Origin: Aldehydirespirator sp965220345
GTDB lineage: Bacteria > Actinomycetota > Acidimicrobiia > Acidimicrobiales > Aldehydirespiratoraceae
Direction: 5' to 3'
DNA length: 64,000 bases
Assembly: GCA_965220345.1 (NCBI GenBank)
Contig: OZ244822.1
Coordinates: 930,001 to 994,000 of the forward strand
Of the stretch, positions 15,082-22,797 are shown one piece after another (within the stretch, counting starts at the first letter, position 1; each line of letters begins with the position of its first letter). The translations under genes and the position numbers were made by a program. The notes beneath the pieces are model-generated. The model did not search any database, was not told where the DNA came from, and was given only the letters and a program-made list of their open reading frames with translations.

Positions 15082-15841
15082 ATACTGCGCCGCCGTCGAC
15101 GCGCACCACTGAGCCTGTGACGAAGCTGGCCTTTGAACTGCACAGAAACGCAACCACGTCAGCTAGTTCTTGGGCTTGACCGAAACGGCCCATAGGTGTG
15201 GCTTCAAGATGACGCTGCCGAACCGACTCAATCGGCACACCCTCGGCTTCGGCGATAGCTGCTTGGGCGCGCAGCAACGCAGGCGTGTTGAACTGACCTG
15301 GCACTACCACATTGACGAGCACTTCAGGTGCCAACTCCACGGCCAGTGAACGAGCCGCAGCTACCACGCCGCTACGAAAAACCCCCGAAAGGGCAAGTTC
15401 CGGCGATGTTTCCAGCACTGATCTGGCGGTGATGTAAACCAAACGTCCGTCACCGCTAGCTCGCAGATGCGTCGTAGCAGCTCGCGATACGGCGAGAGCA
15501 GGTTTGAGCATCCGCTGATATGCAGCTGCTTCGTCTTCGGCTGACACTTCGGTCATGCCGCCAGGGGTGCCGCCAGGCGTGTTGACTACGCAAATGTCGA
15601 GACCGCCAAGACTTGCAGCAGCTTCGTTCACCATTCGGGCAGGTTCTCCAGTGATGGTTAGATCACCAGGCATCGCTGTTGCTTGCGGTAATGAACTCGC
15701 GATTTCGCCAGCGCGATCTGCATTGCGGCCTGATACAGCCACTCGTGCGCCTTCAGCAGCCAGCACCTGCGCTACAGCTAGTCCCAGTCCAGAAGTAGAA
15801 CCGAATACCAATGCTCGACGGCCAGCCAATCCCAAGTCCAT
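15071..15841 (-). CDS. SDR-family oxidoreductase (atypical active site)
   Basis: 256 residues with a full Rossmann SDR layout: cofactor motif GSTSGLG at about residue 14, GDLTI, VVNTPGG in place of NNAG, and the C-terminal substrate loop with VVPGQFNTP and VTGSVVRVDGG. The canonical Tyr-xxx-Lys is missing: the aligned segment reads ALSGVFRSGVVAAARSLA. This resembles an SDR subgroup annotated as 3-oxoacyl-ACP reductase-like, with GGxPPG and LSNxLR motifs, so activity may differ or rely on other residues. Its 3' end abuts the 150-bp repeat array. Substrate cannot be assigned. Confidence 0.85.
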   Translation of the reverse strand: MDLGLAGRRALVFGSTSGLGLAVAQVLAAEGARVAVSGRNADRAGEIASSLPQATAMPGDLTITGEPARMVNEAAASLGGLDICVVNTPGGTPGGMTEVSAEDEAAAYQRMLKPALAVSRAATTHLRASGDGRLVYITARSVLETSPELALSGVFRSGVVAAARSLAVELAPEVLVNVVVPGQFNTPALLRAQAAIAEAEGVPIESVRQRHLEATPMGRFGQAQELADVVAFLCSSKASFVTGSVVRVDGGAVLGY

Positions 15842-16057
15842 AAAGCCAAACTAGCCGTTGTCACCCCAAGCTAGCCCCAGACTAAGTAGCCCGAGTTAGC
15901 CGCCGCCGACACAACGTGAGATCAGGCAAGACAAGCCGCAGCAAGATAGGCGACAGTGTGATAAGCGGCAGCGTGGACGGCACTCACGCTCAGCGCGTTG
16001 CGGCGGTATCCGCCAGCAAGAGACGACAGCGTGACAGGCACCAGCGTGAGAATGCTG
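15842..16057. other. Spacer between SDR gene and GlcG-dpp operon
   Basis: No gene supported. The first 60 bases contain repeated CTAGCC/AGTTAGCC words. The next 150 bases are rich in AGCGTG/GACAGCGTGA words without clear period. Confidence 0.5.
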
Positions 16058-16110
16058 TTGTAGTGTCAGCGCAGTCCTGTATACAAAGTCACCTTAGAAT
16101 TTTCGCGAAA
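16058..16110 (+). promoter_or_regulatory. Promoter and GTATAC operator of the glcG-dpp operon
   Basis: TTGTAG (16058-16063), a 16-bp spacer and TATACA (16080-16085) form a plausible promoter. The -10 box is embedded in the palindrome TGTATACA (16078-16085), which matches the operator style of FCD-type GntR regulators. Such a regulator is encoded at 29251. A second palindrome, TTTCGCGAAA (16101-16110), lies downstream. AGGAGC precedes the ATG at 16158. Confidence 0.5.
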
Positions 16111-16157
16111 GAATTTCACGCTAAAGATTCTTCAGACCCAAATAGGAGCAGCAGCTA

Positions 16158-16586
16158 ATGCACACAATCAATGTCGAAACCCTCACTCTCGCTGGGGCGA
16201 AACTCGCCGCGGATGCAGCACTAGACACCGCAGCTGCCGAAGGCCTAGCCGTGTGCATAGCTGTGGTCAACGCCACCGGCAACCTGGTTCTGGTTCAGCG
16301 CATGGACAATGTGGTGGAAATAGCGTTGGACAACTCCATCGCCAAAGCCCAAGCCGCGCTGATGTTCAAGCGTGACACTGGTGCGTTGTCAGATTATTTC
16401 CAAACCGACAAGTCGCTGGGGCCACCCATGACAGCCCGCCATCACATACTGGCGGTGGAAGGCGGCGAACCACTCGTCACATCAAGCGGTGTCATCGTCG
16501 GAGGGCTTGGCATATCAGGTGCCAAACACGCCGAAGATGTGGTGTGTTCACAAGCCGCAGCCGCGGCCTTCAAAGCCGCTGCCTGA
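16158..16586 (+). CDS. GlcG/HbpS family protein
   Basis: 142 residues, standard length. Family features: LAVCIAVVNATGNLVLVQRMD near residue 30 (only as a landmark at 30-50), then DNSIAKAQAALMF, and the Gly-rich end GGLGISGAKHAEDV. Members bind haem or small ligands, or accompany glycolate and other catabolic genes; the exact role is not defined. It is the first gene before the ABC transporter (45 bp to the permease), with a good ribosome site, so it may be an accessory to uptake or first use of the transported compound. Confidence 0.88.
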   Translation: MHTINVETLTLAGAKLAADAALDTAAAEGLAVCIAVVNATGNLVLVQRMDNVVEIALDNSIAKAQAALMFKRDTGALSDYFQTDKSLGPPMTARHHILAVEGGEPLVTSSGVIVGGLGISGAKHAEDVVCSQAAAAAFKAAA

Positions 16587-16631
16587 AACATCACAGCACA
16601 GATCCCCTAATCGGGCTGACAGGCAGGCGCG

Positions 16632-17552
16632 TTGCTTCGGTGGCTGGCGAGACGCATCATTGCTGCGGCGCTGGTGGTGTTCATCGTCACCTCGCTGGTG
16701 TTCATAGTGACGCATGTCTTTACCGACCCGGCCACCGTGTCACTGCCTTTGGAGGCCAGCGAAGAGCAGCGTGATCAGCGTCGTGTCGCGCTCGGTCTAA
16801 ACCGGCCGATAGGCGTTCAATACTGGGATTTTGTGTCAGGCATGGTGGTCGGCGACTTCGGAGAGTCGTTCTGGCAAAGCCAGCCTGCATCCAAGCTGGT
16901 GTTTGAACGCGTGCCAGCAACTCTGAGACTGGTGGCGGGTGCCGCTGTGGTGACAGTGCTCTTAGCTGCACCTCTTGGAATGCTGGCAGCCTGGTTCCAG
17001 CGTCGCTTTGCTGATCATGCAGTAATGGGTTTCTCGATGGCTGCGATCAGCGCTCCGCCGTTTTGGATCGGCTATCTGTTGATCATTATTTTTGCCGTGC
17101 AGCTCGGCTGGGTGCCGACTTTCGGCTCGGACGGATGGCGGTCGCTGATCTTGCCCTCGTTCGCGGTGGGTCTCGCCAGCGCTGGCCGGCTCACTCAAAT
17201 GACTCGACGCGGCATCGTCGAAGAACTACGCAAACCCTATGCAGTAACAGCTATGTCGAGAGGCTTCTCGCGCTCATACACGATCGTTCATCACACATTC
17301 CGCAACATCGCTTCGAGCTTCGTGACCATGACCGGCTGGGAACTGACCCGAATGTTCACCGGCTACACGGTGGTCATTGAGGTGGTGTTTGCTTGGCCTG
17401 GAGTGGGTCGTCTAGCGGTACACGCCATCGAGAACCGCGATCTGATTCTGGTGCAGGCTGCGGTGGTGGTTCTAGCCACGATGGTGGTGGTCACCAACCT
17501 GCTGGTAGACGTGGCCCGTCGCATGATTGACCCTCGGGTGGAGCTGCTATGA
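16632..17552 (+). CDS. ABC transporter permease, DppB type
   Basis: 306 residues, six predicted membrane segments. The first begins at RIIAAALVVFIVTSLVF. The family-specific periplasmic segment has LGLNRPIGVQYWDFV. The EAA-like loop is around TAMSRGFSRSYTIVHHTFRN. A TTG at 16632 is the likely start, with only a weak ribosome site, so translation may depend on the upstream gene. The stop overlaps the next start as ATGA (17549). It pairs with the DppC-type permease to form the channel for di- or oligopeptide-like or other polar substrates. Confidence 0.9.
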   Translation: MLRWLARRIIAAALVVFIVTSLVFIVTHVFTDPATVSLPLEASEEQRDQRRVALGLNRPIGVQYWDFVSGMVVGDFGESFWQSQPASKLVFERVPATLRLVAGAAVVTVLLAAPLGMLAAWFQRRFADHAVMGFSMAAISAPPFWIGYLLIIIFAVQLGWVPTFGSDGWRSLILPSFAVGLASAGRLTQMTRRGIVEELRKPYAVTAMSRGFSRSYTIVHHTFRNIASSFVTMTGWELTRMFTGYTVVIEVVFAWPGVGRLAVHAIENRDLILVQAAVVVLATMVVVTNLLVDVARRMIDPRVELL

Positions 17553-18502
17553 CCACCACACACGACACTCAGTCATCGCGGGCACCAGAACCAATCAAAG
17601 AACCAAGCAAGGAACCAACGAGTGCTCTGGCTGACCTGCTGTCACATCTGCGCAAGTCCCCAGCAGGCATCGCTGGGATCACGATCTGTTCACTGTTCGC
17701 GTTGGCGGCCATCATCGGCCCTTGGTTGCCGTTCCTGCCGGATCCTTCACAGCAAAGCCTGCCCGACAAACTGACCCCACCGGTGGGCTGGGGCGGCACT
17801 TGGGCACACCCGCTCGGCACCGACCAACTCGGCCGGGATATCGCAGCCCGGTTAATAGACGGTGCGCGAATCTCGCTTCTGGTGAGCATCGCCGCGGTAA
17901 TAATCGCAGCAATCCTCGGCACCGCTCTCGGTCTTGTTGCTGGCTACATCGGCGGACGGCTAGACACGCTGATCATTTCGGCTGCCGATGTGCAAATGGC
18001 TTTCCCGGGAGTTTTAGCGGGTTTGATCCTTGTGGCAGCGTTCGGACCCAGCGTCTGGCTGGTGATAATCGTGATCGCTATCTCTAGCTGGATGGTGTTC
18101 ACCAGAGTCGGGCGCAGTCTGGTGTTTACTCTAAAAACATCGCTTTTTGTGGAAGCTTCTGAGCTAGCTGGCGCGTCATCTAGAAGAGTTATGTGGCGTC
18201 ATCTTCTGCCGAATCTGTTTAGCTCACTAATCACCTTGAGCGTGTTAGAACTGGCAGCAGCCATCCTGGCAGAATCAGCTTTTGCTTTCTTGGGTTTCGG
18301 CGTGCAACCACCACGCTCTTCGTGGGGACTAATGATCCAACAGGGCCGCAACTACATCACTAACGGCTGGTGGATCGTTACTTTCGCAGGTTTGGCTATC
18401 TCTTTAGTAGTGCTAGGAGTGAACTTGCTGTCGCAGTGGCTGCAGTCATTCAACGACGTGGCCGAACGCGAGCAGATCATCTTGGAAAGGCCTGGCTCGT
18501 GA
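17549..18502 (+). CDS. ABC transporter permease, DppC type
   Basis: 317 residues. An N-terminal cytosolic stretch (about 35 residues, Glu/Lys/Pro-rich) is followed by the first membrane segment, the typical HPLGTDQLGRDIAARLIDGAR motif region near 90-110, and the EAA loop EASELAGASSRRVMWRHLLPN. The last part contains FLGFGVQPPRSSWG, which is diagnostic for DppC/OppC proteins. It overlaps the DppB stop by four bases and the next gene's GTG by four bases, so the four transporter genes are translationally coupled. Confidence 0.92.
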   Translation: MTTTHDTQSSRAPEPIKEPSKEPTSALADLLSHLRKSPAGIAGITICSLFALAAIIGPWLPFLPDPSQQSLPDKLTPPVGWGGTWAHPLGTDQLGRDIAARLIDGARISLLVSIAAVIIAAILGTALGLVAGYIGGRLDTLIISAADVQMAFPGVLAGLILVAAFGPSVWLVIIVIAISSWMVFTRVGRSLVFTLKTSLFVEASELAGASSRRVMWRHLLPNLFSSLITLSVLELAAAILAESAFAFLGFGVQPPRSSWGLMIQQGRNYITNGWWIVTFAGLAISLVVLGVNLLSQWLQSFNDVAEREQIILERPGS

Positions 18503-19542
18503 ACAACCCCGCAGCAAGCCAGCCCAGCCTCAGCCAGGCCACCACGGGGCAGCGCTTGCTTGAAGTGAAAGACCTGACAGTGGGATTCCCGACGCGTGAC
18601 GGTGTGGTCTTGGCAACCGACGGGCTGACTCTCAATGTCGGTTCGCATGAACGTCTCGGGGTGGTCGGCGAGTCTGGTTCGGGTAAAAGCGTTATGGGTC
18701 TCGCCATTTTGGGGATGGTGCTCCCGCCGGGGCGGATCATCAGCGGTTCGGTCAGATGGCGCGGCGAGGACATGCTCGACAAGTCGGTGGCTAGCCGGGT
18801 CAGAGGTCGCGAGATCGCCATGATCTTCCAAGACCCGATGGTTTCACTTAACCCGCTCAAAACAGTGGGCGCACAAATGCGTGAACTGTTACGCCGTCGC
18901 GCTGGACTAGAAGGTTCAGCCATCAAGCGACGCAGCATTGAGCTACTCGACATGGTGGGCATCGCCAACCCGAAAGACCGTCTGAAGTCTTACGCATTCG
19001 AACTATCGGGGGGTATGCGTCAGCGGGTGATGATCGCTACCGCGTTGGCCTGCGAACCGCTTCTGCTGATCGCAGATGAGCCCACCACAGGTCTTGATGT
19101 CACAATCCAAGACCAGGTTCTGGCGTTGCTGCATGACCTGTCCACCGAACTAGGAGTTTCGGTGCTGATGATCACCCATGACCTAGGGGTGGTGGCACAG
19201 TTCTGTGATCGGGTGCAAGTGATGTATGCAGGGCGGATTGTGGAACGAGCACCGATAGCTGAGATGTTCGCTGATCCGCAGCATCCTTATTCGATGGGTC
19301 TGCTGCAATCGGTGCCGAGAGTTGACCTTCATCGCAGCGAACTGGCTGCGATCCCTGGGGAGCCACTTGACCGTGCCGACTTCCCGTCGGGTTGCGCGTT
19401 TGAGCCGCGTTGCGGTGAAGCTCGCGAGAGCTGCTGTGAAGCACCGCCCGCGTTAGTGCAGTTCGCTGACCGGCGCTGGGTGGCCTGCTACAACCGTGAG
19501 CAAGTCCTCACAAGCAGCTACAACATGAGCGACACCTCATGA
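18499..19542 (+). CDS. ABC transporter ATPase, DppD type
   Basis: 347 residues from GTG 18499, which overlaps the DppC stop (GTGA). A longer frame reaches back to 18370 but lies inside dppC and is not needed. Walker A is GESGSGKS at residues 57-64, signature LSGGMRQR, Walker B LLIADEPT, and His switch MITHDLG. The C-terminal peptide-transporter domain is present, with HPYSMGLLQSVPR and the Cys-rich CAFEPRCGEARESC, which may bind an Fe-S cluster or metal as known in some OppD/DppD proteins. The last codons (MSDTS) are duplicated as a micro-ORF before dppF. Confidence 0.92.
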   Translation: MNNPAASQPSLSQATTGQRLLEVKDLTVGFPTRDGVVLATDGLTLNVGSHERLGVVGESGSGKSVMGLAILGMVLPPGRIISGSVRWRGEDMLDKSVASRVRGREIAMIFQDPMVSLNPLKTVGAQMRELLRRRAGLEGSAIKRRSIELLDMVGIANPKDRLKSYAFELSGGMRQRVMIATALACEPLLLIADEPTTGLDVTIQDQVLALLHDLSTELGVSVLMITHDLGVVAQFCDRVQVMYAGRIVERAPIAEMFADPQHPYSMGLLQSVPRVDLHRSELAAIPGEPLDRADFPSGCAFEPRCGEARESCCEAPPALVQFADRRWVACYNREQVLTSSYNMSDTS

Positions 19543-19552
19543 GCGACACCTC
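19525..19552 (+). repeat. 14-bp tandem duplication creating a micro-ORF between dppD and dppF
   Basis: ATGAGCGACACCTC occurs twice in tandem (19525-19538, 19539-19552). The dppD stop TGA (19540-19542) overlaps ATG 19539, which opens a five-codon frame MSDTS ending at TGA 19554-19556. That stop in turn overlaps the dppF ATG at 19553. Ribosomes could pass from dppD to dppF through this short frame. Confidence 0.8.
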
Positions 19553-20518
19553 ATGACCGAAACGCAGATGCCTCTGGTGGAGAGCCGCAACATCAGCGTG
19601 CATTACAGCCGCTGGGTCGGTAGCCGCAGACGCACCGTCTACGCCCTTGACGACTTCAGCATCAAAGTGCATCCCGGAGAGACAGTAGGCCTAGTGGGCG
19701 AATCCGGCTGCGGCAAGTCCACCGCAGGCAGAGCCTTACTAGTGGCGGTTCGCCCGGTCAAAGGTCAGGTGCTATTCGCTGGCAAAGAAACAACTCATCT
19801 AAGCCGTAGAGGCTGGCGAGCCATGCGCAAGCACGTTCAGATGATCTTTCAAGATCCTTATTCGGCGCTCAACCCGAAACTCAAAGTAGGTACCAGCATT
19901 GCTGAACCTTTTTTGGTGCATACCCACAAACGTGGCGCTGAACTCGAAGCGGCAGTGGCTGAACTACTCGAAACGGTAGGAATGCCAGCCAGCGCCGCCA
20001 ACAAATATCCCCACGCTTTTTCGGGCGGTCAACGTCAGCGCATCGTGATTGCCCGTGCTTTGGCTTTGCATCCCGGCTTTGTGGTGGCTGACGAAGCCAC
20101 TGCTGCGCTTGACGTTTCGATTCAGGCTCAGATCGTCAACTTGCTGGTGGAACTCAAAGACACTGTCGGTTTGGCTTATCTGTTCATTTCGCACAACCTA
20201 GCTGTGGTGCGTCATGTATCGGATCGGGTGGCGATCATGTATGCCGGGCATCTGATGGAGCTGGGAAGCAACTCCGATATCTATGACAACCCGATCCATC
20301 CCTACTCGCAGGCTCTGCTGTCAGCGGTGCCGGTGCCAGACCCCACCAAGCGAAACGAGCACAAACCTCTCACCGGTGACCTGCCGAGCCCTATGGATCC
20401 ACCCCCAGGCTGTCGGTTTCATAGCCGCTGCCCGCTAGCCCAGGACCAGTGCCGTACAGAGCGCCCACCGTTAACGCAACGCTCAGAGGGTCACTACGTG
20501 GCCTGCTGGGTTAATTGA
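19553..20518 (+). CDS. ABC transporter ATPase, DppF type
   Basis: 321 residues. Walker A GESGCGKST at about residue 54, signature FSGGQRQR, Walker B FVVADEATAALD (Ala where most relatives have Pro), and switch FISHNL. The C-terminal OppF/DppF domain has HPYSQALLSAVP and the Cys pair region CRFHSRCPLAQDQC. It forms the ATPase pair with the upstream DppD. No binding-protein gene is in the same operon; the nearest candidate is the lipoprotein at 25538-27382 on the other strand. Confidence 0.92.
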   Translation: MTETQMPLVESRNISVHYSRWVGSRRRTVYALDDFSIKVHPGETVGLVGESGCGKSTAGRALLVAVRPVKGQVLFAGKETTHLSRRGWRAMRKHVQMIFQDPYSALNPKLKVGTSIAEPFLVHTHKRGAELEAAVAELLETVGMPASAANKYPHAFSGGQRQRIVIARALALHPGFVVADEATAALDVSIQAQIVNLLVELKDTVGLAYLFISHNLAVVRHVSDRVAIMYAGHLMELGSNSDIYDNPIHPYSQALLSAVPVPDPTKRNEHKPLTGDLPSPMDPPPGCRFHSRCPLAQDQCRTERPPLTQRSEGHYVACWVN

Positions 20519-20637
20519 GAAACTCCTCTCGAAGTTAATTGAGGTGAATTGAGCGACACGTTGACCCGTGGCAGCACTAGCGCCGACGCTGCCACAAACG
20601 ACAACATCGCAGTTACAGCGGTGGGGGCAGTCAGGAC

Positions 20638-21783
20638 ATGAACAACGACACGGGCAGATCTGGGACTCGCTGGGCGGCTTTTGGCTACCTGTTCATGCTG
20701 TATTTTCTTTTGGGCGGCACCGAGACGCTGATGTCTCCTCTGTTCCCGTTGGCTCAACCCGATCTTGAGCTGACCGAAAGCAACCTGGCCGCAATGCTGG
20801 CTTCGGTATCGGCAGGCACCGCCATATTCAACATTCTCGGCGGTATTAGCAGTCGCCGGTTAAGCGAACGAGCGCTGATTCGATCTGCGGCTATAACGCT
20901 GGCTGCGGCACTGTTGTTGTCGGCGCTAGCTCAGAGCTTCTGGATGCTGCTTGTCGGTCAGACCCTGCTAGGTGTGGCTTTCGGGATTTTCTTCCCGCCA
21001 GCCCTTGCCGGGGTGGCTCGACTTTATAAAGGTGCCGAAGGTAGAGCCATTGCAGCCTGGGGTCAGGCTTACTCGTTCGGCTTAACCGCTGCTGCGTTGA
21101 GTGTCTTTGCTGGCGAAGGCTGGCGTTGGGTGTTTGTGGGTTGTGCGGTTCCGGCGGTTCTGGCTATTGCGTATGTGCCTCGCTGGCCCGAGGCCGAACG
21201 GGCTGTGACGCAACTGCCATGGACATCTCAGCTTGTGGCATACGCCCGCAATCAGACTTATCGGCTAGCTGGTTACGCCAGCTTTGGCGGAGTATCGCTG
21301 CACTTTGTGGTGATCGGTTTCTCGCCTGTCTACTTTGAGGGTCGAGGAGTGGATCTACGCCTAGTGGGCGTGTTGCTGGCGACGGGACGGTTCTTGTCGG
21401 CACCAGTGAAGCTGGCAGGTGGTGCTGCTTATGACCGCAAAGGCGGCCCTTGGACGGCACGATTGATGATGGCCATCACCGCTGCTGCGGGATTGCCGAT
21501 GCTGCTAGCTCCGGCAGATGTAGGTGTGTGGCTGCTGGTGCCTTTCGTGGGCGTAGCGGTATCAGTGATGCCAGTAGCGAATGCCATGCTGGTGGCTGCG
21601 CTGCCGCCACAGTCAGGGTTCGGGATCGGCACTTTCCGTGCGGCTCTACTCGCAACCGCCGCTTTGCTGTCGGCTCTGGTCAGCGTGCTGCTGGGGTTGG
21701 GGGTGCCTCTTTCGGCACTGCTGCTGGCTGCGCTAGGAACTCCTGTGGTAGTGGCCAGCGCCATGCACCGCGCCACCACCTAG
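20638..21783 (+). CDS. MFS transporter
   Basis: 381 residues with about 12 hydrophobic segments. The N-terminal half has the MFS loop ILGGISSRRLSERALI and a later GVAFGIFFPPALAGVARLYKG. The second half carries GAAYDRKGGPWTARL. It follows dppF by 119 bp on the same strand and could be part of the same transcript. The substrate is not identifiable. The ends are compact, with no extra domains. Confidence 0.85.
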   Translation: MNNDTGRSGTRWAAFGYLFMLYFLLGGTETLMSPLFPLAQPDLELTESNLAAMLASVSAGTAIFNILGGISSRRLSERALIRSAAITLAAALLLSALAQSFWMLLVGQTLLGVAFGIFFPPALAGVARLYKGAEGRAIAAWGQAYSFGLTAAALSVFAGEGWRWVFVGCAVPAVLAIAYVPRWPEAERAVTQLPWTSQLVAYARNQTYRLAGYASFGGVSLHFVVIGFSPVYFEGRGVDLRLVGVLLATGRFLSAPVKLAGGAAYDRKGGPWTARLMMAITAAAGLPMLLAPADVGVWLLVPFVGVAVSVMPVANAMLVAALPPQSGFGIGTFRAALLATAALLSALVSVLLGLGVPLSALLLAALGTPVVVASAMHRATT

Positions 21784-22075
21784 ATGAACAGAGAGCTTGC
21801 CTATGACCGCCCGAACTGAGCCGCTCCACTATGGCGGTTTGGTCGGGGCTGCGCCTTTGACCATCATTGACATGATGACCGATAGTGAGAGACGGGCCGC
21901 CCAGACGCAGGGCTGTAGAGCGAGACAGCCCCGGCGATTAGCCGGGGCCGTTAGTCCGAGGCTGCTCACCTCGGGGGGGTGCATAAATATTATCAGCACC
22001 GAAGGCATCGAGCTTCACGCGCCTCACGGCTGGCTCCCATGACACCAACCGCATCCAACTGATCTAAAGTTGTAT
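21784..22075. other. Intergenic region with three consecutive hairpins
   Basis: Three perfect stems lie in 21911-21974: GGCTGT/ACAGCC (21911-21916 with 21925-21930), GCCCCGGC/GCCGGGGC (21928-21935 with 21941-21948) and CCGAGG/CCTCGG (21956-21961 with 21969-21974). The first two overlap by three bases and are therefore mutually exclusive at the base. No T-run follows, so they are not a standard terminator. A short frame starting at ATG 21803 and ending at 22042 runs through the hairpins; its first 28 codons read like protein, but no family is recognised. Confidence 0.5.
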
Positions 22076-22104
22076 TTGCATCCGCTGTGTTGAGTACTTA
22101 TAAT
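22076..22104 (+). promoter_or_regulatory. Sigma70-type promoter of the candidate small RNA
   Basis: TTGCAT (22076-22081), 17-bp spacer, TATAAT (22099-22104, perfect consensus). The start of transcription is expected near 22111. Confidence 0.6.
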
Positions 22105-22110
22105 CGGACG

Positions 22111-22201
22111 TGCTTGACGGTGCGGCTAGTAGGCGCAAGCCGAATGCAGCCGATATACTGCTTGCACGGGACCCCGGAACGCACGTGGTCCCTTTTCTTT
22201 T
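22111..22201 (+). ncRNA. Candidate small RNA (~90 nt) with intrinsic terminator
   Basis: A consensus promoter and an intrinsic terminator bracket about 90 bases without a credible protein. The transcript would fold a first hairpin GCAAGC/GCTTGC (22135-22140 with 22160-22165) enclosing CGAATGCAGCCGATATACT. The terminator hairpin is GGGACC/GGTCCC (22168-22173 with 22187-22192), then TTTTCTTTT. The next gene downstream is on the opposite strand, so this is not a leader of a following gene. No match to a known RNA family came to mind. Confidence 0.5.
22168..22201 (+). terminator. Intrinsic terminator of the candidate small RNA
   Basis: Stem GGGACC/GGTCCC followed directly by TTTTCTTTT at 22193-22201. 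Confidence 0.75.
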
Positions 22202-22235
22202 GGGCTGGATGCCCGAAGCACACTCCAGCGGCAGC

Positions 22236-22652
22236 TTATTTGACTTTGTCGATTACTCGGAAAGCGTAGTCGCGTTGTTCGTCGCCGATAGTGGCCCGCA
22301 CTCGGTAGCCGCCGGGTTTAGGGAACTGTAAAAGTCCGGTCACTACCAGCGGTGAACGGCTGTCGCTTCCAGGGACTTTGCCCGGCGGACGGCCAACTTC
22401 GATATTGGCCGAGGCTTCCATCAGCTTGTGATGACCGTCTTCGTCTTCAACGCTGATCACCATTTCGTGACGTTGATTGTGCTCCGCCCACGACAGCAGC
22501 ACAGAAACCGCTATCGAAAAATGCTGTGGCTGTGGCTTTGCGCCTTCTTTATATGACCTGGTAACCGTGTCCCAGCCCACGCCCATCAAATACAGCAGCC
22601 CGTTTTGGACTTCGGCGTGATTGGCCAGAGTGAGTATCTCGATCTGCGGCAC
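22236..22652 (-). CDS. Uncharacterised conserved actinobacterial protein (DUF6941-like)
   Basis: 138 residues from GTG 22652, chosen because the conserved part begins there (PQIEILTLANHAEVQNG, then LLYLMGVGWDTVTR). An ATG-like start at 22706 would add 18 poorly conserved residues. The later strands VVTGLLQFPKPGGYRVRATI fit a small beta-sandwich protein with 'VEDEDG' and 'PPGKVPGSDSRSPLV' loops, a pattern I associate with DUF6941-type proteins. Function unknown; no signal peptide. It converges on the candidate small RNA. Confidence 0.7.
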   Translation of the reverse strand: MPQIEILTLANHAEVQNGLLYLMGVGWDTVTRSYKEGAKPQPQHFSIAVSVLLSWAEHNQRHEMVISVEDEDGHHKLMEASANIEVGRPPGKVPGSDSRSPLVVTGLLQFPKPGGYRVRATIGDEQRDYAFRVIDKVK

Positions 22653-22747
22653 CCGCGACAGTCTAGGAGAGCCAGCGAACAGGCAAACGTCGACAATCGT
22701 CGGCAATCGGTGGTGTTGCTGTCAGTGGTGGCGGTAACGGTGCGGGT

Positions 22748-22797
22748 AGTGGTGACAGCGGCGGTGTCAGGCAGTGGTGACAGCGGCGGTGTCAGAG
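22748..22797. repeat. 25-bp tandem duplication at the end of the acyl-CoA ligase gene
   Basis: AGTGGTGACAGCGGCGGTGT (plus CAGGC/CAGAG) occurs at 22748 and 22773. The second copy forms the last codons of the ligase gene; the first contains its stop and lies beyond it. Confidence 0.8.

Noticed and set aside
21797..22042. 81-codon frame after the MFS gene as a protein-coding gene
   Set aside because: Its second half runs through the hairpin cluster, no family is recognised and no ribosome site is present; kept only as a remark in the intergenic entry.
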